64,000 nucleotides of DNA from Pedobacter rhodius. GTDB taxonomy: Bacteria; Bacteroidota; Bacteroidia; Sphingobacteriales; Sphingobacteriaceae. This document shows positions 52,686-62,351 of the stretch, one piece after another. The stretch spans positions 558,001 to 622,000 of the forward strand of contig NZ_JAPWGL010000002.1 in assembly GCF_027213645.1 (NCBI RefSeq), in the 5' to 3' direction. A program made the translations under genes and the position numbers. The notes beneath the pieces are model-generated. The model saw only the letters and a list, made by a program, of their open reading frames with translations. It had not been told where the DNA came from and did not search any database. The first letter of the stretch is position 1, and the number at the start of each line of letters is the position of its first letter.

Positions 52686-54077
52686 CTAAGGGGAGATTTT
52701 CGCTATCAGGTTAATGGCCCTGGTCCATTTTTTATATATTTCAATGGGCTTGGGATAATCCGGAATGTCAAATGCCCATGGGATGAGCACTTCTATATTA
52801 TTTCTGCCCGCAAGTTCGGGTATCCACTGCCGGATAAAGTCTTGTGATTTATATTTATTCGATTGGTGTACCGGGTTGGTGTACCAGATTTCAAATGCCT
52901 GCATATGCCAGTTCATCCAGTTGGAGCTGACATCGTAATCGATAAGTTTCGACTCAAAGTAAGCCGCGCCCCAGGTCCAGTCGATCTTTAAATCATGTAC
53001 AAAATAACTCGCACAGTTCACCCGTCCGCGGTTGCTCATGTAGCCCGTTTGGTTCAGTTGCCTCATATGGGCATCGATAAAGGGAATACCTGTACTGCCC
53101 GAACACCAGCTCTCAAATTTCATCGGGTCATTCTCCCAGGGGATATCTTTATTTTTATAACCTTTTGTTTGGAAGACAGCAGTTCCAAAACGCATTCCCT
53201 TAAACGTAAAATAATCCCGCCACACCAGTTCAAAAATGAGCCACCAGGTACTCTGATTCTTTTTGATCTGCGCTTCGTACGCCTTTACCCGTTCATATAT
53301 CGCTCTGGCAGAAATACAGCCCAGTGCCAGGTAAGGCGAAAATTTCGAACTGTAATCCAGGCCATCCGATTTGTTTCTGCTCCACCTGTACCCTGTAAGC
53401 AGTTCAGATTTAAAAGTATAATATTCAAGCCTTTTTAGTGCTGCTGTTTCACCGCCCTCAACAAATGGTTTAGCATTTTCATATTCTTTTTTTGTGAAAC
53501 CATAGTGCTTATAAGCGGGGAATTCATTCGCTTTAATGTTAGGAGCGGCCTTTAAATGCGCAGGACGGCTAAAAGTTTTCCTGGGCTCAGCCGATTTGCC
53601 GGCAGGAATCCTGTAAGCTTTGCTTGTTAGCGGTATTTTAGATATTTCAAAAGGAATATCATCTTTATGGTAGAGCGTTTTACCCCAGAAAAAATGAAAC
53701 CTGGTTTTCGGTAAAGCTTTTAAGATCTTATCCACTAAAGTGATTTCATAACTTGCATATTCCTCCTCCGTATATACATCAGTTATGCCATAGGCCTCAA
53801 CCAGCCCGGGCAAGGTAACCAGTGCAGAATCCGCTCCAACAATCAAATGACCGCCAAGTGCTTCCAGCTTTTTCTTTAAATCCAGCACACACTGCTCCAT
53901 GAATTTAAATCGGATTATATCGGCTTTTCGAAAACCAAAATCCAGTTTTTCGAAATCTTTCTTTTCGATACAATAACAGAAAACCAGATCGCTGCATTCC
54001 TCCACAGCCCTTGTTAAAGCTTCATTATCGTGCAACCTCAAGTCGTTCTTAAACCAAACCAAGCCCCGTTTCTTCAT
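52686..54077 (-). CDS. DASH-type cryptochrome/photolyase
   Basis: A 463-residue flavoprotein. The N-terminal Rossmann domain (VWFKNDLRLHDNEAL) binds the antenna. The C-terminal FAD domain shows DYSSKFSPYLALGCISARAI, STWWLIFELVWRDYFTF, NRGRVNCASYFVHDLKIDW and SSNWMNWHMQAFE. The DASH-type loops, for example TGYRWSRNKSDGLDYSS, identify the subgroup. DASH proteins repair CPD lesions in single-stranded DNA, and some are signalling proteins. It starts at MKKRGLVWF. DUF3253 follows it on the same strand. Confidence 0.92.
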   Translation of the reverse strand: MKKRGLVWFKNDLRLHDNEALTRAVEECSDLVFCYCIEKKDFEKLDFGFRKADIIRFKFMEQCVLDLKKKLEALGGHLIVGADSALVTLPGLVEAYGITDVYTEEEYASYEITLVDKILKALPKTRFHFFWGKTLYHKDDIPFEISKIPLTSKAYRIPAGKSAEPRKTFSRPAHLKAAPNIKANEFPAYKHYGFTKKEYENAKPFVEGGETAALKRLEYYTFKSELLTGYRWSRNKSDGLDYSSKFSPYLALGCISARAIYERVKAYEAQIKKNQSTWWLIFELVWRDYFTFKGMRFGTAVFQTKGYKNKDIPWENDPMKFESWCSGSTGIPFIDAHMRQLNQTGYMSNRGRVNCASYFVHDLKIDWTWGAAYFESKLIDYDVSSNWMNWHMQAFEIWYTNPVHQSNKYKSQDFIRQWIPELAGRNNIEVLIPWAFDIPDYPKPIEIYKKWTRAINLIAKISP

Positions 54078-54184
54078 CTTTATAAAATTTTTACCCCCGA
54101 TTTTGTGGTAAATCCCCTAAAATAGTACTGCTATTTATCCTTTCAATTCAGCATGTATACACAAATAACAAACATAATAGATAG

Positions 54185-54325
54185 ATGAAAGTTCTTATCA
54201 TCGGGTTCATTTCAATGCTTATCTTAAAGAAAACGATACAAAGAATGCCGGATTACGGGGTTTTTGATTACTTGGAGGGTTATTATACGCTGAAACTGGT
54301 CAAGACCTCCTCAGCCTTATTTTAG
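54185..54325 (+). CDS. Possible 46-aa reading frame
   Basis: Open frame beginning MKVLIIGFISMLILKK..., ending KTSSALF. A hydrophobic N-terminus could be a signal or membrane segment. It lies in the 300-base gap after the cryptochrome start. No family recognised and no promoter evident. Confidence 0.25.
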   Translation: MKVLIIGFISMLILKKTIQRMPDYGVFDYLEGYYTLKLVKTSSALF

Positions 54326-54394
54326 TCCCGAAAAACCAATCAGGGAAATAAATAATTTCCAAATCTATTTTTATGCATTCTTGTTCTTTAGTAT

Positions 54395-54652
54395 ATGCAT
54401 AGCACTGTTACTCAGCCAGACCAGGCAAGACTGGAAGAAAAATTCAGGATTGTCGCGTTATTAATCCATAAATTGCGAAACAGTTATGTTTCAATTGGCT
54501 TTCAGGCACCACGAACCATATCTTTACATTTCAAAACCGAAATTACCCAAATCGTTCGTCGGAACACCTTTCGCTTATTGGAAGATCTCAATAAAAAGCA
54601 AGCCGTGTGTTTTGAAGTTTATGTACGGGAACGACTTATTACGCCAGGATAA
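54395..54652 (+). CDS. Hypothetical protein (85 aa)
   Basis: Not recognised. A soluble, basic, helical protein (ARLEEKFRIVALLIHKLRNS, IVRRNTFRLLEDLNKKQAV). It is 32 bases ahead of the GT39 gene on the same strand, so it may be co-transcribed with it. No signal peptide. Coding pattern is plausible but not decisive. Confidence 0.4.
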   Translation: MHSTVTQPDQARLEEKFRIVALLIHKLRNSYVSIGFQAPRTISLHFKTEITQIVRRNTFRLLEDLNKKQAVCFEVYVRERLITPG

Positions 54653-54684
54653 GGTTTTGTCATTATTTTAAAAAGCATATCTTG

Positions 54685-56286
54685 ATGGACTATGTAAAGC
54701 CTCAGAAAATTTCCGGTACGTTTACAAAGCAATATTCGCTTCACCTCCTAATCATCCTGTTCGGGGTTTTTAAATTCTGCATTCATTTGTTCACGATGGA
54801 GGCTTACGGTCTTCATGCCGATGAATTGTACTACATTGAATTAAGCCGGAGTTTTGAATGGGGCTATTTAGATATTTCGCCATTTGTTACCTGGATGGGC
54901 AGGATCTCTTCTATCTTTGGCAATGCTGTCATCAGCTGGCGGATGTTGCCCTGCCTGTTTTCAGCCTTTACGGTAATACTTACCGGCCAAATCACCCGCC
55001 TGCTGGGCGGAAAGCAGCTGGCCGTATCCATCGCCTGCTCCGCATTGATATGCTCTCCGGCGGTGCTGGCAACCTCTTACCTTTTGCAGCCGGCCGTGTT
55101 CGACCAGTTTTTCTGGACTTTACTCACCTATGCCCTACTGGCTTATCAGAAGAACAGGCAAATTAAATATCTTTATTTAGCCTCGGCCGCATTTTCCTTT
55201 GGGATGCTGAATAAATATACCATCCTGATTTACCTTGGCTCACTGGGGATTGCGTATCTTTTTTTTAAACCAAAACACATACTTATCGACCTTAAAAAGC
55301 TGTTTTACCCGGCACTGCTTTCTATTGCAATACTTCTGCCCAATATTATCTGGCAATGGCACCATGGTTTTCCAATACTACATTACTCGAGCCTTGTTGC
55401 CAAAGGCGCACTCTATGTAGATTTAGGCGATTACCTTTTTCAGCTCTTTTTCTTCCATGGTGCAAGCGTAGCCGTATGGACAGCAGGCCTTATATTCCTA
55501 TTTTTTCCAAAAGAAAATATACCATTTCAGCGCATCTGGCCAATTAGCTTCCTGATGGTCGTTTTAATCCTTTTACTATTAAAAGGGAAATTATACTATG
55601 GCCTGGGTGCTTTTCCTTTATTTTTCGCGTCTGGTGGATACTGCTGGGCGATTATGTTAAAACAGCTGAATAAAGCGGCCAGGGTTGTTTTTTTTATTGT
55701 GTTATATGCTTTTGGAGCGTTGAGCTTACCGCTAGTGATTCCGTTATTGCCAATTGAAGTATCCAGGATGTATATAGCTAAAATGGTTAAAATGACCAGC
55801 TTTACTAGGCCACTGCTTTGGGAAGATGGTACCAGCGGAACTTTGCCACAGTTTTTTGCAGATATGACCGGCTGGGAATTAATGGCCAAAAAGGTGGAGC
55901 GGGTTGCAGATCGTTATGCTGACCCTAAGCTATTGGTGTTAACCGATAACTACGCAATAGCAGGCGGATTAATGTTTTATGGCGGGCAAAACATGCCCCG
56001 GGTTATATCTGTCCACAATAGTTTTTTGCTCAGTTCGCCACCTTACGTTACCGGCAAAAACATTATCTACCTTTCAAAAGACAGTCCTTCTAAAGTGCAG
56101 GACCTGGCCAGGGAAGTAAAATTAGCCGAAGTAATAAAGATGGAAAACTCGCAATTAAGCGGCATTCATATTTATATGCTCATTGATGTCAACGCCCGGT
56201 TTCAAAATAAGTATAATAGCGATAGAGAGACGTTTTACCCGCAAGCGAAGCGTTTAAATGCACAGCCCCTTAAATTTGAATTATAA
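54685..56286 (+). CDS. GT39-family membrane glycosyltransferase
   Basis: A 533-residue integral membrane protein (about 11-12 segments) of the ArnT/PMT-like GT-C superfamily (PMT_2), which moves sugars from polyprenyl-phosphate donors to lipids or proteins on the periplasmic side. The catalytic loop AYGLHADELYYIELSR has the family Asp-Glu. The segment ISPFVTWMGRISSIFG matches the following loop, and a periplasmic C-terminal domain begins near residue 380. The start is at the ATG just after a TTG. Acceptor unknown. Confidence 0.87.
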   Translation: MDYVKPQKISGTFTKQYSLHLLIILFGVFKFCIHLFTMEAYGLHADELYYIELSRSFEWGYLDISPFVTWMGRISSIFGNAVISWRMLPCLFSAFTVILTGQITRLLGGKQLAVSIACSALICSPAVLATSYLLQPAVFDQFFWTLLTYALLAYQKNRQIKYLYLASAAFSFGMLNKYTILIYLGSLGIAYLFFKPKHILIDLKKLFYPALLSIAILLPNIIWQWHHGFPILHYSSLVAKGALYVDLGDYLFQLFFFHGASVAVWTAGLIFLFFPKENIPFQRIWPISFLMVVLILLLLKGKLYYGLGAFPLFFASGGYCWAIMLKQLNKAARVVFFIVLYAFGALSLPLVIPLLPIEVSRMYIAKMVKMTSFTRPLLWEDGTSGTLPQFFADMTGWELMAKKVERVADRYADPKLLVLTDNYAIAGGLMFYGGQNMPRVISVHNSFLLSSPPYVTGKNIIYLSKDSPSKVQDLAREVKLAEVIKMENSQLSGIHIYMLIDVNARFQNKYNSDRETFYPQAKRLNAQPLKFEL

Positions 56287-56429
56287 ACAGGGCTGTCTGG
56301 TTTAATTTTACATGGTCCGGGCAAGTACTAACCTAAGGTTCATCCAAAAACGCATTTATTTACCTGAGAGAGTATCCGGTTAAAATTTAATTGTCAAACT
56401 AATAACATTACTTACACAATTAAAAAACT

Positions 56430-57096
56430 ATGAAAAATGGCATGGGGTTTCAACGGCGCTTCTGGATGGACCTCATCAGCTATCTCTAATACTAAGGCCT
56501 GGTTTAAAGCTGTTCCGTATACAAAATGTAACATGGCCAATTCTGCGATCACCAAATCATGTTAGACAATTCTATTTATACTCACAAAAATGGTTTTAAC
56601 CCACTGTAGCAAGGCTGCTGCGGTATAACACAATACATAGATGTAACAGGAGAAAAATGCCGAGATTAGAAGAGATCAGCCTCATAGCCAGGGTGGTGTT
56701 ACCCATTTAGCAGAAGTAGCTATGATGGTTTGGAACCAGAATATAGACCTGGTTCGTTATAATGATAAGTATGGTGTATTAAACTATGGGCAAACCGGTG
56801 CCAACAGACTTTTTACAGGCTTGGAGTACGTCGCAAAATACAATGTTGGTCAAACTGTTCCTTATCACCCGTTTTATGAATATTGCAACAATGTATACAT
56901 TTATCCAAATGGCATTTCTGCTTCGGGGCGAGGAAATTTTTCGCCAATGTGGGAGATGGCTGTAAGTTTATTTAATAAGGCATCATTATCACCGGTATAT
57001 TCACAAATGGTTGTTTCAGGTACAGGTTATCGACCGGAAAAAACAAACAGTGACCATTCCGGACTTGGGACTTTACTGTATACAACCACACCGTAA
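56430..57096 (+). pseudogene. Alginate-lyase-family gene remnant
   Basis: Several frames together resemble a Bacteroidota alginate lyase (PF05426) but are split by stops and frameshifts and lack the N-terminal part. In one frame AWGFNGASGWTSSAISNTKA runs to a stop near 56565. A second, from about 56650, reads RRDQPHSQGGVTHLAEVAMM, then NRLFTGLEYVAKYNVGQTVP and PMWEMAVSLFNKASLSPVY, and ends GLGTLLYTTTP at the true C-terminus (57096). The DQxHxQGG motif is part of the catalytic His/Tyr region. The remnant suggests loss of an alginate-degrading ability. Confidence 0.72.
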
Positions 57097-57612
57097 TTAT
57101 TAGGCTGATATTTTGCCTGGCCATTAATCATCAGGATATTAAAGAAAAAATTAAAATCAGTTTCATTCTGATTATTGGCATTTCAGCATCTCAAACCCCA
57201 ACAATTTCATTTAATGAACCAGCGCTTCTGTTGATCATAATTATTTCTGGAAATGCGAAGGATAGGTATTTAGCAAAAGTAATTCATGATGATTAAATAC
57301 ATCCTGTAAGGTTCGTTAAGTAAGAATATCATTATGTATAAAAAAAAGCTAACTATATCGTTGGCTTTTTTTTATACGTCATAAATAATATTAAAATTAT
57401 AAATGGTTCTAACTAACTATTATTTTACACCAATAGGCACTGCAATTATAAACGTACCTTAATATGCGCTGTATTGTTAGCTTATCAGCAATCAGAAGAT
57501 TATACTTATTAATCTTTTCTCTTAATCACTTTTTAAATTTACCATAAATTTTTAGTAATGATACATTAGGATTTAGCTATCCCCTTTTATGTATAAAGAT
57601 TCAATTTTTTTT
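57097..57612. other. 516-base gap
   Basis: AT-rich DNA without a recognised gene. It holds a bidirectional terminator at 57340-57373 and no other structure I could support. Confidence 0.5.
57340..57373. terminator. Bidirectional terminator
   Basis: An A run, GCTAAC, a short AT loop, GTTGGC (one G-U pair) and a T run. It can end transcripts from either side, between the pseudogene and the minus-strand regulatory genes. Confidence 0.75.
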
Positions 57613-57852
57613 TCAACGTCTGCTTCTTAGGATTAATAAGGATTTATTTTTTGTTCCAGATAGCTTAATAATTCCTACATGAATTGCAGCCAATGAATCA
57701 TTTCTAAATCCGATATCGAAAATCACAACATCACCCCTTGTAGGCGCAGATATACAGTCGACTTCAAAATACTTGATATATTCACCATTTGTATCACATA
57801 TTAAACCAACTCCCGCTTTCTTATTGTAAGAAAGAACCCGGCCCGTTCTCAT
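57613..57852 (-). CDS. Degenerate cold-shock-domain-like protein
   Basis: A 79-residue protein with the layout of a cold-shock OB fold: TGRVLSYNKKAGVGLI at the first strand pair, then EYIKYFEVDCI, then GDVVIFDIGFRNDSLAAIHV. The canonical nucleic-acid-binding motifs (GFGFI and VFVHF) are changed to GVGLI and IKYFEV, so most stacking aromatics are lost. It may bind RNA weakly or not at all. It is third in a run of three minus-strand genes after two receivers (40 bases from the nearest). Confidence 0.6.
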   Translation of the reverse strand: MRTGRVLSYNKKAGVGLICDTNGEYIKYFEVDCISAPTRGDVVIFDIGFRNDSLAAIHVGIIKLSGTKNKSLLILRSRR

Positions 57853-57892
57853 ATTATAATAATCATTACTAAATCTTGCATGAATATTAAAT

Positions 57893-58339
57893 TTAAGTTT
57901 TACTATTATCGGTAAAACGGACCGGAATACGGATTATATTTCCTTGTTGAGACAAACAGGTATTTGGAATATGGGGTATCATTTCTTTACCCAGCAAACG
58001 GATGACTTCGCTACAGAATTTGGAAAAAATTATGGGTTTCATCATAAAAAGGTCACCACCGGCTTGAAAAACATCCAGCGCACACTTGCTTTCCTCGCCA
58101 CAAATGATAATTATTTTTACGAAATGCCTTAACTTAACCGCAATCTCAAAGACGCTAGAATCATACCCCCTGATCCCCATGATAAGCAAATCTAACTTCA
58201 AACTACTTGCCGAAATTTGCTTGATGCCATCAATACCTGAACTCAATTCGATTATTTCAAATCCTCCGATTTTTTTTATATAGTTTGAAAGGATTCGTAC
58301 GGATTTTGGGTCATTGTCAATTATCATACATCGATTCAT
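57893..58339 (-). CDS. Degenerate receiver protein lacking its phospho-acceptor
   Basis: A 148-residue receiver-fold protein. MIIDNDPKSVRILSNYIKK has the acidic pocket and MMKP the conserved Lys, but the site where the phospho-acceptor Asp normally stands reads LLIMGIRGYD, so Asp is Gly (G55). The switch Ser/Thr is also absent (IIICGEES). The protein therefore probably does not receive phosphate and acts as a pseudo-receiver. A 25-residue tail follows the domain. It lies 69 bases after a normal receiver gene. Confidence 0.8.
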   Translation of the reverse strand: MNRCMIIDNDPKSVRILSNYIKKIGGFEIIELSSGIDGIKQISASSLKLDLLIMGIRGYDSSVFEIAVKLRHFVKIIIICGEESKCALDVFQAGGDLFMMKPIIFSKFCSEVIRLLGKEMIPHIPNTCLSQQGNIIRIPVRFTDNSKT

Positions 58340-58408
58340 ATAGGGCAGATTTAAATAGTTTAACTAGGTAGAAGTATACAAGTTCTCATAGGCGTAAATT
58401 ATGATTCA

Positions 58409-58774
58409 TCATAATTTGCCATGGATTAATGTATGGACCTCTTCGGCAAATTTCAAAAAGTCAAATGGTTTTAACATGAGCGAATCTGCCTGACAAGTGA
58501 TTGCATTTGCCTGCGATCGCATCATTGCTGTGATTAACATGACCGGTATATGAGCTGTCTTAGAATCCGCTTTAATCAAGTCGCAAAGTACTCTGCCATC
58601 ACTATTCCCCAGAAGAATGTCCATTATAATTAAGTCTGGCATAAACTTTTCAATTGTATCTTTTAATAATTCAGGTTGATTGATACTTTTTACTACATAT
58701 TCCAAATTTTCCAGTACCATTTGAATGGCATCTGCATTGCTAAAATCATTGTCAACCACTAAAATCCTGGTCAT
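58409..58774 (-). CDS. Single-domain response regulator
   Basis: A 121-residue receiver with all key residues: ILVVDND (acidic pocket), LIIMDILLG (phospho-acceptor Asp), MLITAM (Thr switch) and MLKPF (Lys). No output domain. It is the first of three minus-strand genes with the pseudo-receiver and cold-shock-like protein. The nearest candidate phosphodonor, the Hpt at 16.3 kb, is far away. Confidence 0.88.
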   Translation of the reverse strand: MTRILVVDNDFSNADAIQMVLENLEYVVKSINQPELLKDTIEKFMPDLIIMDILLGNSDGRVLCDLIKADSKTAHIPVMLITAMMRSQANAITCQADSLMLKPFDFLKFAEEVHTLIHGKL

Positions 58775-58857
58775 TTTTTTATATTTAAGTTATTGCGACT
58801 TATACCCGATTATATAGCTCAATCGAGATGGAAAAATTTTCAACAATAAACAGGTTG

Positions 58858-61008
58858 TCATTTTAATATGTTAAAAATCAATTTATTGATTTCGGATGCT
58901 GTAAGGGGTTTTGATTTATAGGTATCAGGTAAATTTGTCCAGGCTACCTCCATAGCAAAATAATCAGGAGATTTGCTTTCCCTGCCCTCTATCTTCGCCA
59001 GCTGTTCTTCTGTAAATTTCTGCCAACGAGCCAAATATAAAGAGCCCAGTAACCCTCCCCATTCCTTATGGGCATAATCATGAAGTTCGGTTTTAGGACT
59101 ATTGTTGCCCCCCCAATACGTAATCTGGATTTTTGCATTCCTCAAAGTTTTAACCTTATCTGTTGGAAGTTTAGCAAAATCCAGTGCCTGATTCAGCCAG
59201 CGGTTTAAAGAAAAGTATTTACTTGACTTCAACAGTGAATCCTGCTGCATAATCAGCTGTTGAAATACGGTACTTTCCTGTTTAAACATTGCCGCATCTT
59301 TTGTCCGTATTGCATCCATCATTTTTTGATAAGTTTCATCACCCTTATTGGACAGCACCTGTCTTACGAAATCAATCCTATCAACCTGATAGGTCTCTAC
59401 ATCTGCATAGCTATCGCCAGCCGTTACGAAAAGTTTAACCGCTTCCTTAAATTTAGCAGGATCATAATTTCTTTTGCGGGTTCCCCATGAGGATACCGTT
59501 TTGATTTCAACTCCAGGTCTGGCACAGAAAATTGATTCGGAAGGCCCTTCCTGATAAATCTCCGGACTACTGTAAGCTGTTTGTAACAGTAATTGCCAGG
59601 CTTTATCCATATGCGGATTGTGGCTTCCGTAGCGATAGTTTTGATAGCCCTGAATCCAGTTTTGAACCGATACCCGATTTTGCTTCCAGCCTAGCTCCAT
59701 CATTAAATCAAAGGCTACTGGATTGTTATTTATCCCTTCAGGAATAATACCTACACCAGCTAAAAATTGTCTATACTGACTATTCTTGGCTTTACTTACT
59801 TCATCAGCAAAGCGCTGAAGTTTCCCGTACAAGCCATTCTTTTCGCCAAAGTTACTTACGTTGCTCCAAACAAATGGCGTACCATTATAGCCCTTTCTTT
59901 TTTCCCAATTGTTTGTATTTTCTCCGAATAATTCAATTACCAGTGTCTTCTTTCTATCCAAACCATTGAGTAGTGCTTCTGATGGATTTGATTGCCATCC
60001 CTGTAATACCCAGGTGCTTTGTGGAAAATGCTGCCCCATTTTCCGTTGTATTAATGTAGCTGCTTTACTGATGTCGACACCTTTTGAGCTACCACCCTCG
60101 TGAAAAGGATCTCCTCCAAAAAAATGAAAATTAGCTCCATAAAGTTTCTTCATTTCGGTGTAATAGATATCTGCTATTCGGTCAAAGGCAGTATCTAATG
60201 GGATCAAAAAATCGGGCCGTGTAAAGCCGCCTACCCATTTCCCCTGATCCACTACTTTAATCTTGATTCTATTTTTAAGGCTCGTTGGAACCATTCCATA
60301 AAACCCCTGCATAACTGGTTCTATCTTCAAATCACCCATGCGTTTAATAATCTGCTGCTCCAGTTTAATTTGCTGGTTGATTAGCACTTGACTAACAGGA
60401 CCGCCCCACCCTTCCAAATTTCCCATAAGCCACCAGGCACTAAAGGCAGGGTCTGCTATAAAGTCTTCAATATCTTTAGAACTATAGCCAAGCCTCTTTA
60501 AAGTATTTTGCCAAACAGCTTCCATTCCAACAGGCGCGAGCATCAAATTTACCCCATTAAGAGCCATCCAATCCAATTCACGCTCCCAATCTGTCCATTT
60601 GTAATATGCCATTGAATAACTGACTGTACAATAATTTAATGCGTAGCGGAAGCGAAATGGGGATGATATTTTAATCTTTTCCTTAATTAATGGCATCTTG
60701 GCAGGTTTTGCCAAGTTATCACCTAGGTGAGACATACTTCTGTGGCAATAGTATTTTAGATAATAACCTAATGCATAGGCGGCACTATTTGGATTTGATG
60801 CAGCTATAATTATTTTATTATTCCTAGAAGAAAGTTCAAAAATATCTTTGCCTGCTGCCGAAGGAATCACCTTGAATAACAGTGAAGGTGCAAGCCATGG
60901 GACTCTGCGTAAAGCAATCTCCCTGACAGCGGGATATATATTTTTTCCGCTAGCCGCAAGAGAGCATGCAAGAAACAGAGTTAATAAGTTAAGTTTTAAA
61001 ATTCTCAT
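58858..61008 (-). CDS. Alpha-N-acetylglucosaminidase (GH89)
   Basis: A 716-residue exported glycosidase of the NAGLU family. A signal peptide (LLTLFLACSLAAS) leads into an N-terminal beta/alpha domain, then the catalytic barrel. SPFRFRYALNYCTVSYSMAYY, FADPAFSAWWLMGNLEGWGG-like stretches and MQGFYGMVPTS match the family. The predicted catalytic Glu residues are E304 (GGDPFHEGGSS) and E424 (GIIPEGINNN). GH89 removes alpha-linked GlcNAc from heparan-type or mucin-type glycans. It follows GH27 on the same strand with a 167-base gap. Confidence 0.9.
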   Translation of the reverse strand: MRILKLNLLTLFLACSLAASGKNIYPAVREIALRRVPWLAPSLLFKVIPSAAGKDIFELSSRNNKIIIAASNPNSAAYALGYYLKYYCHRSMSHLGDNLAKPAKMPLIKEKIKISSPFRFRYALNYCTVSYSMAYYKWTDWERELDWMALNGVNLMLAPVGMEAVWQNTLKRLGYSSKDIEDFIADPAFSAWWLMGNLEGWGGPVSQVLINQQIKLEQQIIKRMGDLKIEPVMQGFYGMVPTSLKNRIKIKVVDQGKWVGGFTRPDFLIPLDTAFDRIADIYYTEMKKLYGANFHFFGGDPFHEGGSSKGVDISKAATLIQRKMGQHFPQSTWVLQGWQSNPSEALLNGLDRKKTLVIELFGENTNNWEKRKGYNGTPFVWSNVSNFGEKNGLYGKLQRFADEVSKAKNSQYRQFLAGVGIIPEGINNNPVAFDLMMELGWKQNRVSVQNWIQGYQNYRYGSHNPHMDKAWQLLLQTAYSSPEIYQEGPSESIFCARPGVEIKTVSSWGTRKRNYDPAKFKEAVKLFVTAGDSYADVETYQVDRIDFVRQVLSNKGDETYQKMMDAIRTKDAAMFKQESTVFQQLIMQQDSLLKSSKYFSLNRWLNQALDFAKLPTDKVKTLRNAKIQITYWGGNNSPKTELHDYAHKEWGGLLGSLYLARWQKFTEEQLAKIEGRESKSPDYFAMEVAWTNLPDTYKSKPLTASEINKLIFNILK

Positions 61009-61175
61009 GATGATATTGAAGGTATTGCAATTGTTGTATATTCATTACTTATTAATCCTGAAGTTTACCGAATGTAAAATTTCGATTATCGCATCCGACA
61101 TTTGTAGGTACTGGAATTTCCATAGCATTTTTAGCCTGACAGGGCTGAAAATTTTGCTGTCTTTTTGCGGCATCG

Positions 61176-62351
61176 CTACCCGACCTTAAATACAACTACA
61201 CCGTGTCCGGGAATCTTAACTTGCCGGGATGCACCCACTTTTCCCAAATTATTATGAAGCCATAAATCTCTAAGTTTACTTTCCCCTGAGAGTCCGAGCT
61301 GTCCTGACTGAAACTCAAAATCAGCTTGCTTGCTTCCACGGTTTAAAATAGCGATAGCTTTTACCTTCCCATTTGTTCCAAGTGGCTTTAGCCAAATTTC
61401 CACATCGCCCTCCCGATACACCCTCTTTGCCTGAACAAAACCAATATCTTGATTTAACGCGATTAGTTCCTTATTTGTAAGAATGCTTATTGTTTGTGCA
61501 GACATATTCCTTAGGTCATTTCCTGCAAGAAGAGGAGAATTTAACATGCACCACATTGAAAAATGAGTTTTGTCTTCTTCATAATTCATTCCTCGCCCAA
61601 CTTGTAGCATATCCATATCATTGTAAGAACCAGGTTTGGAATAGGGATGGAGATCCGCATTGATATCAATAATTTTCAATATAGATGAAAAATCTGCACT
61701 GATATCTCCTGATATGCGCCAGGAATCGGCCTTATTGACTACCCATTTTCCCGGAAACTTCCAACGACAGACATTAACAACTATATCGCTATCTATTTTC
61801 TTAATGAAATTAATTATCTCTGTATAGGTCTTCTGCTCATCCAGCCCCATTTTTTCCCCGCCGCACCAGTCAACTTTGATAAAATCATAACCCCATCTTT
61901 TGAAGAATACATCACAGTCCTGTTCCAGATGGCCATATATACCTACACCTAATCCTTTTTTATCGCCGTCCCAAATCGATCCGCAAGTATTGCGGCCAGC
62001 ATCTGTATAGATTCCTGCCTTTAGTTTAAGATTATGAATATACCCGGCAAGCGATTTCATTCCTGACGGAAATTTAACGGCGTTGGCGTAAAGCTGGCCT
62101 GACGAATCGCGTCCGCCAAAGAATCCGTCATCAATATTTATATACCGGTATCCAGCGGCATACATTCCTGAAGATACAAGGGCGTCTGCCTGTTCTTTTA
62201 TCATTTTTTCGTCAATGTTGATCCGAAAGTGATTCCAACTGCTCCACCCCATAATTGGAGGCTTGGCAGACTGGGCGTAAAGCCTAGCGGAATACATCTG
62301 CATGAGTACCAGAAGAAATAAATAGGTTAATACATTAAAATGTTTTTTCAT
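61176..62351 (-). CDS. Alpha-galactosidase (GH27)
   Basis: A 391-residue exported glycosidase (signal YLFLLVLMQMYSARLYAQS). PIMGWSSWNHFRINIDEK opens the barrel, INIDDGFFGGRD and AGIYTDAGRNTCG follow. The nucleophile is D161 (FIKVDWCGG) and the acid/base D216 (SWRISGDI), matching the family; SYNDMDMLQVG and LLAGNDLRNM support. It removes terminal alpha-galactose (or alpha-GalNAc). It is second in the order SusD, DUF1735 lipoprotein, GH27, GH89. Confidence 0.92.
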   Translation of the reverse strand: MKKHFNVLTYLFLLVLMQMYSARLYAQSAKPPIMGWSSWNHFRINIDEKMIKEQADALVSSGMYAAGYRYINIDDGFFGGRDSSGQLYANAVKFPSGMKSLAGYIHNLKLKAGIYTDAGRNTCGSIWDGDKKGLGVGIYGHLEQDCDVFFKRWGYDFIKVDWCGGEKMGLDEQKTYTEIINFIKKIDSDIVVNVCRWKFPGKWVVNKADSWRISGDISADFSSILKIIDINADLHPYSKPGSYNDMDMLQVGRGMNYEEDKTHFSMWCMLNSPLLAGNDLRNMSAQTISILTNKELIALNQDIGFVQAKRVYREGDVEIWLKPLGTNGKVKAIAILNRGSKQADFEFQSGQLGLSGESKLRDLWLHNNLGKVGASRQVKIPGHGVVVFKVG

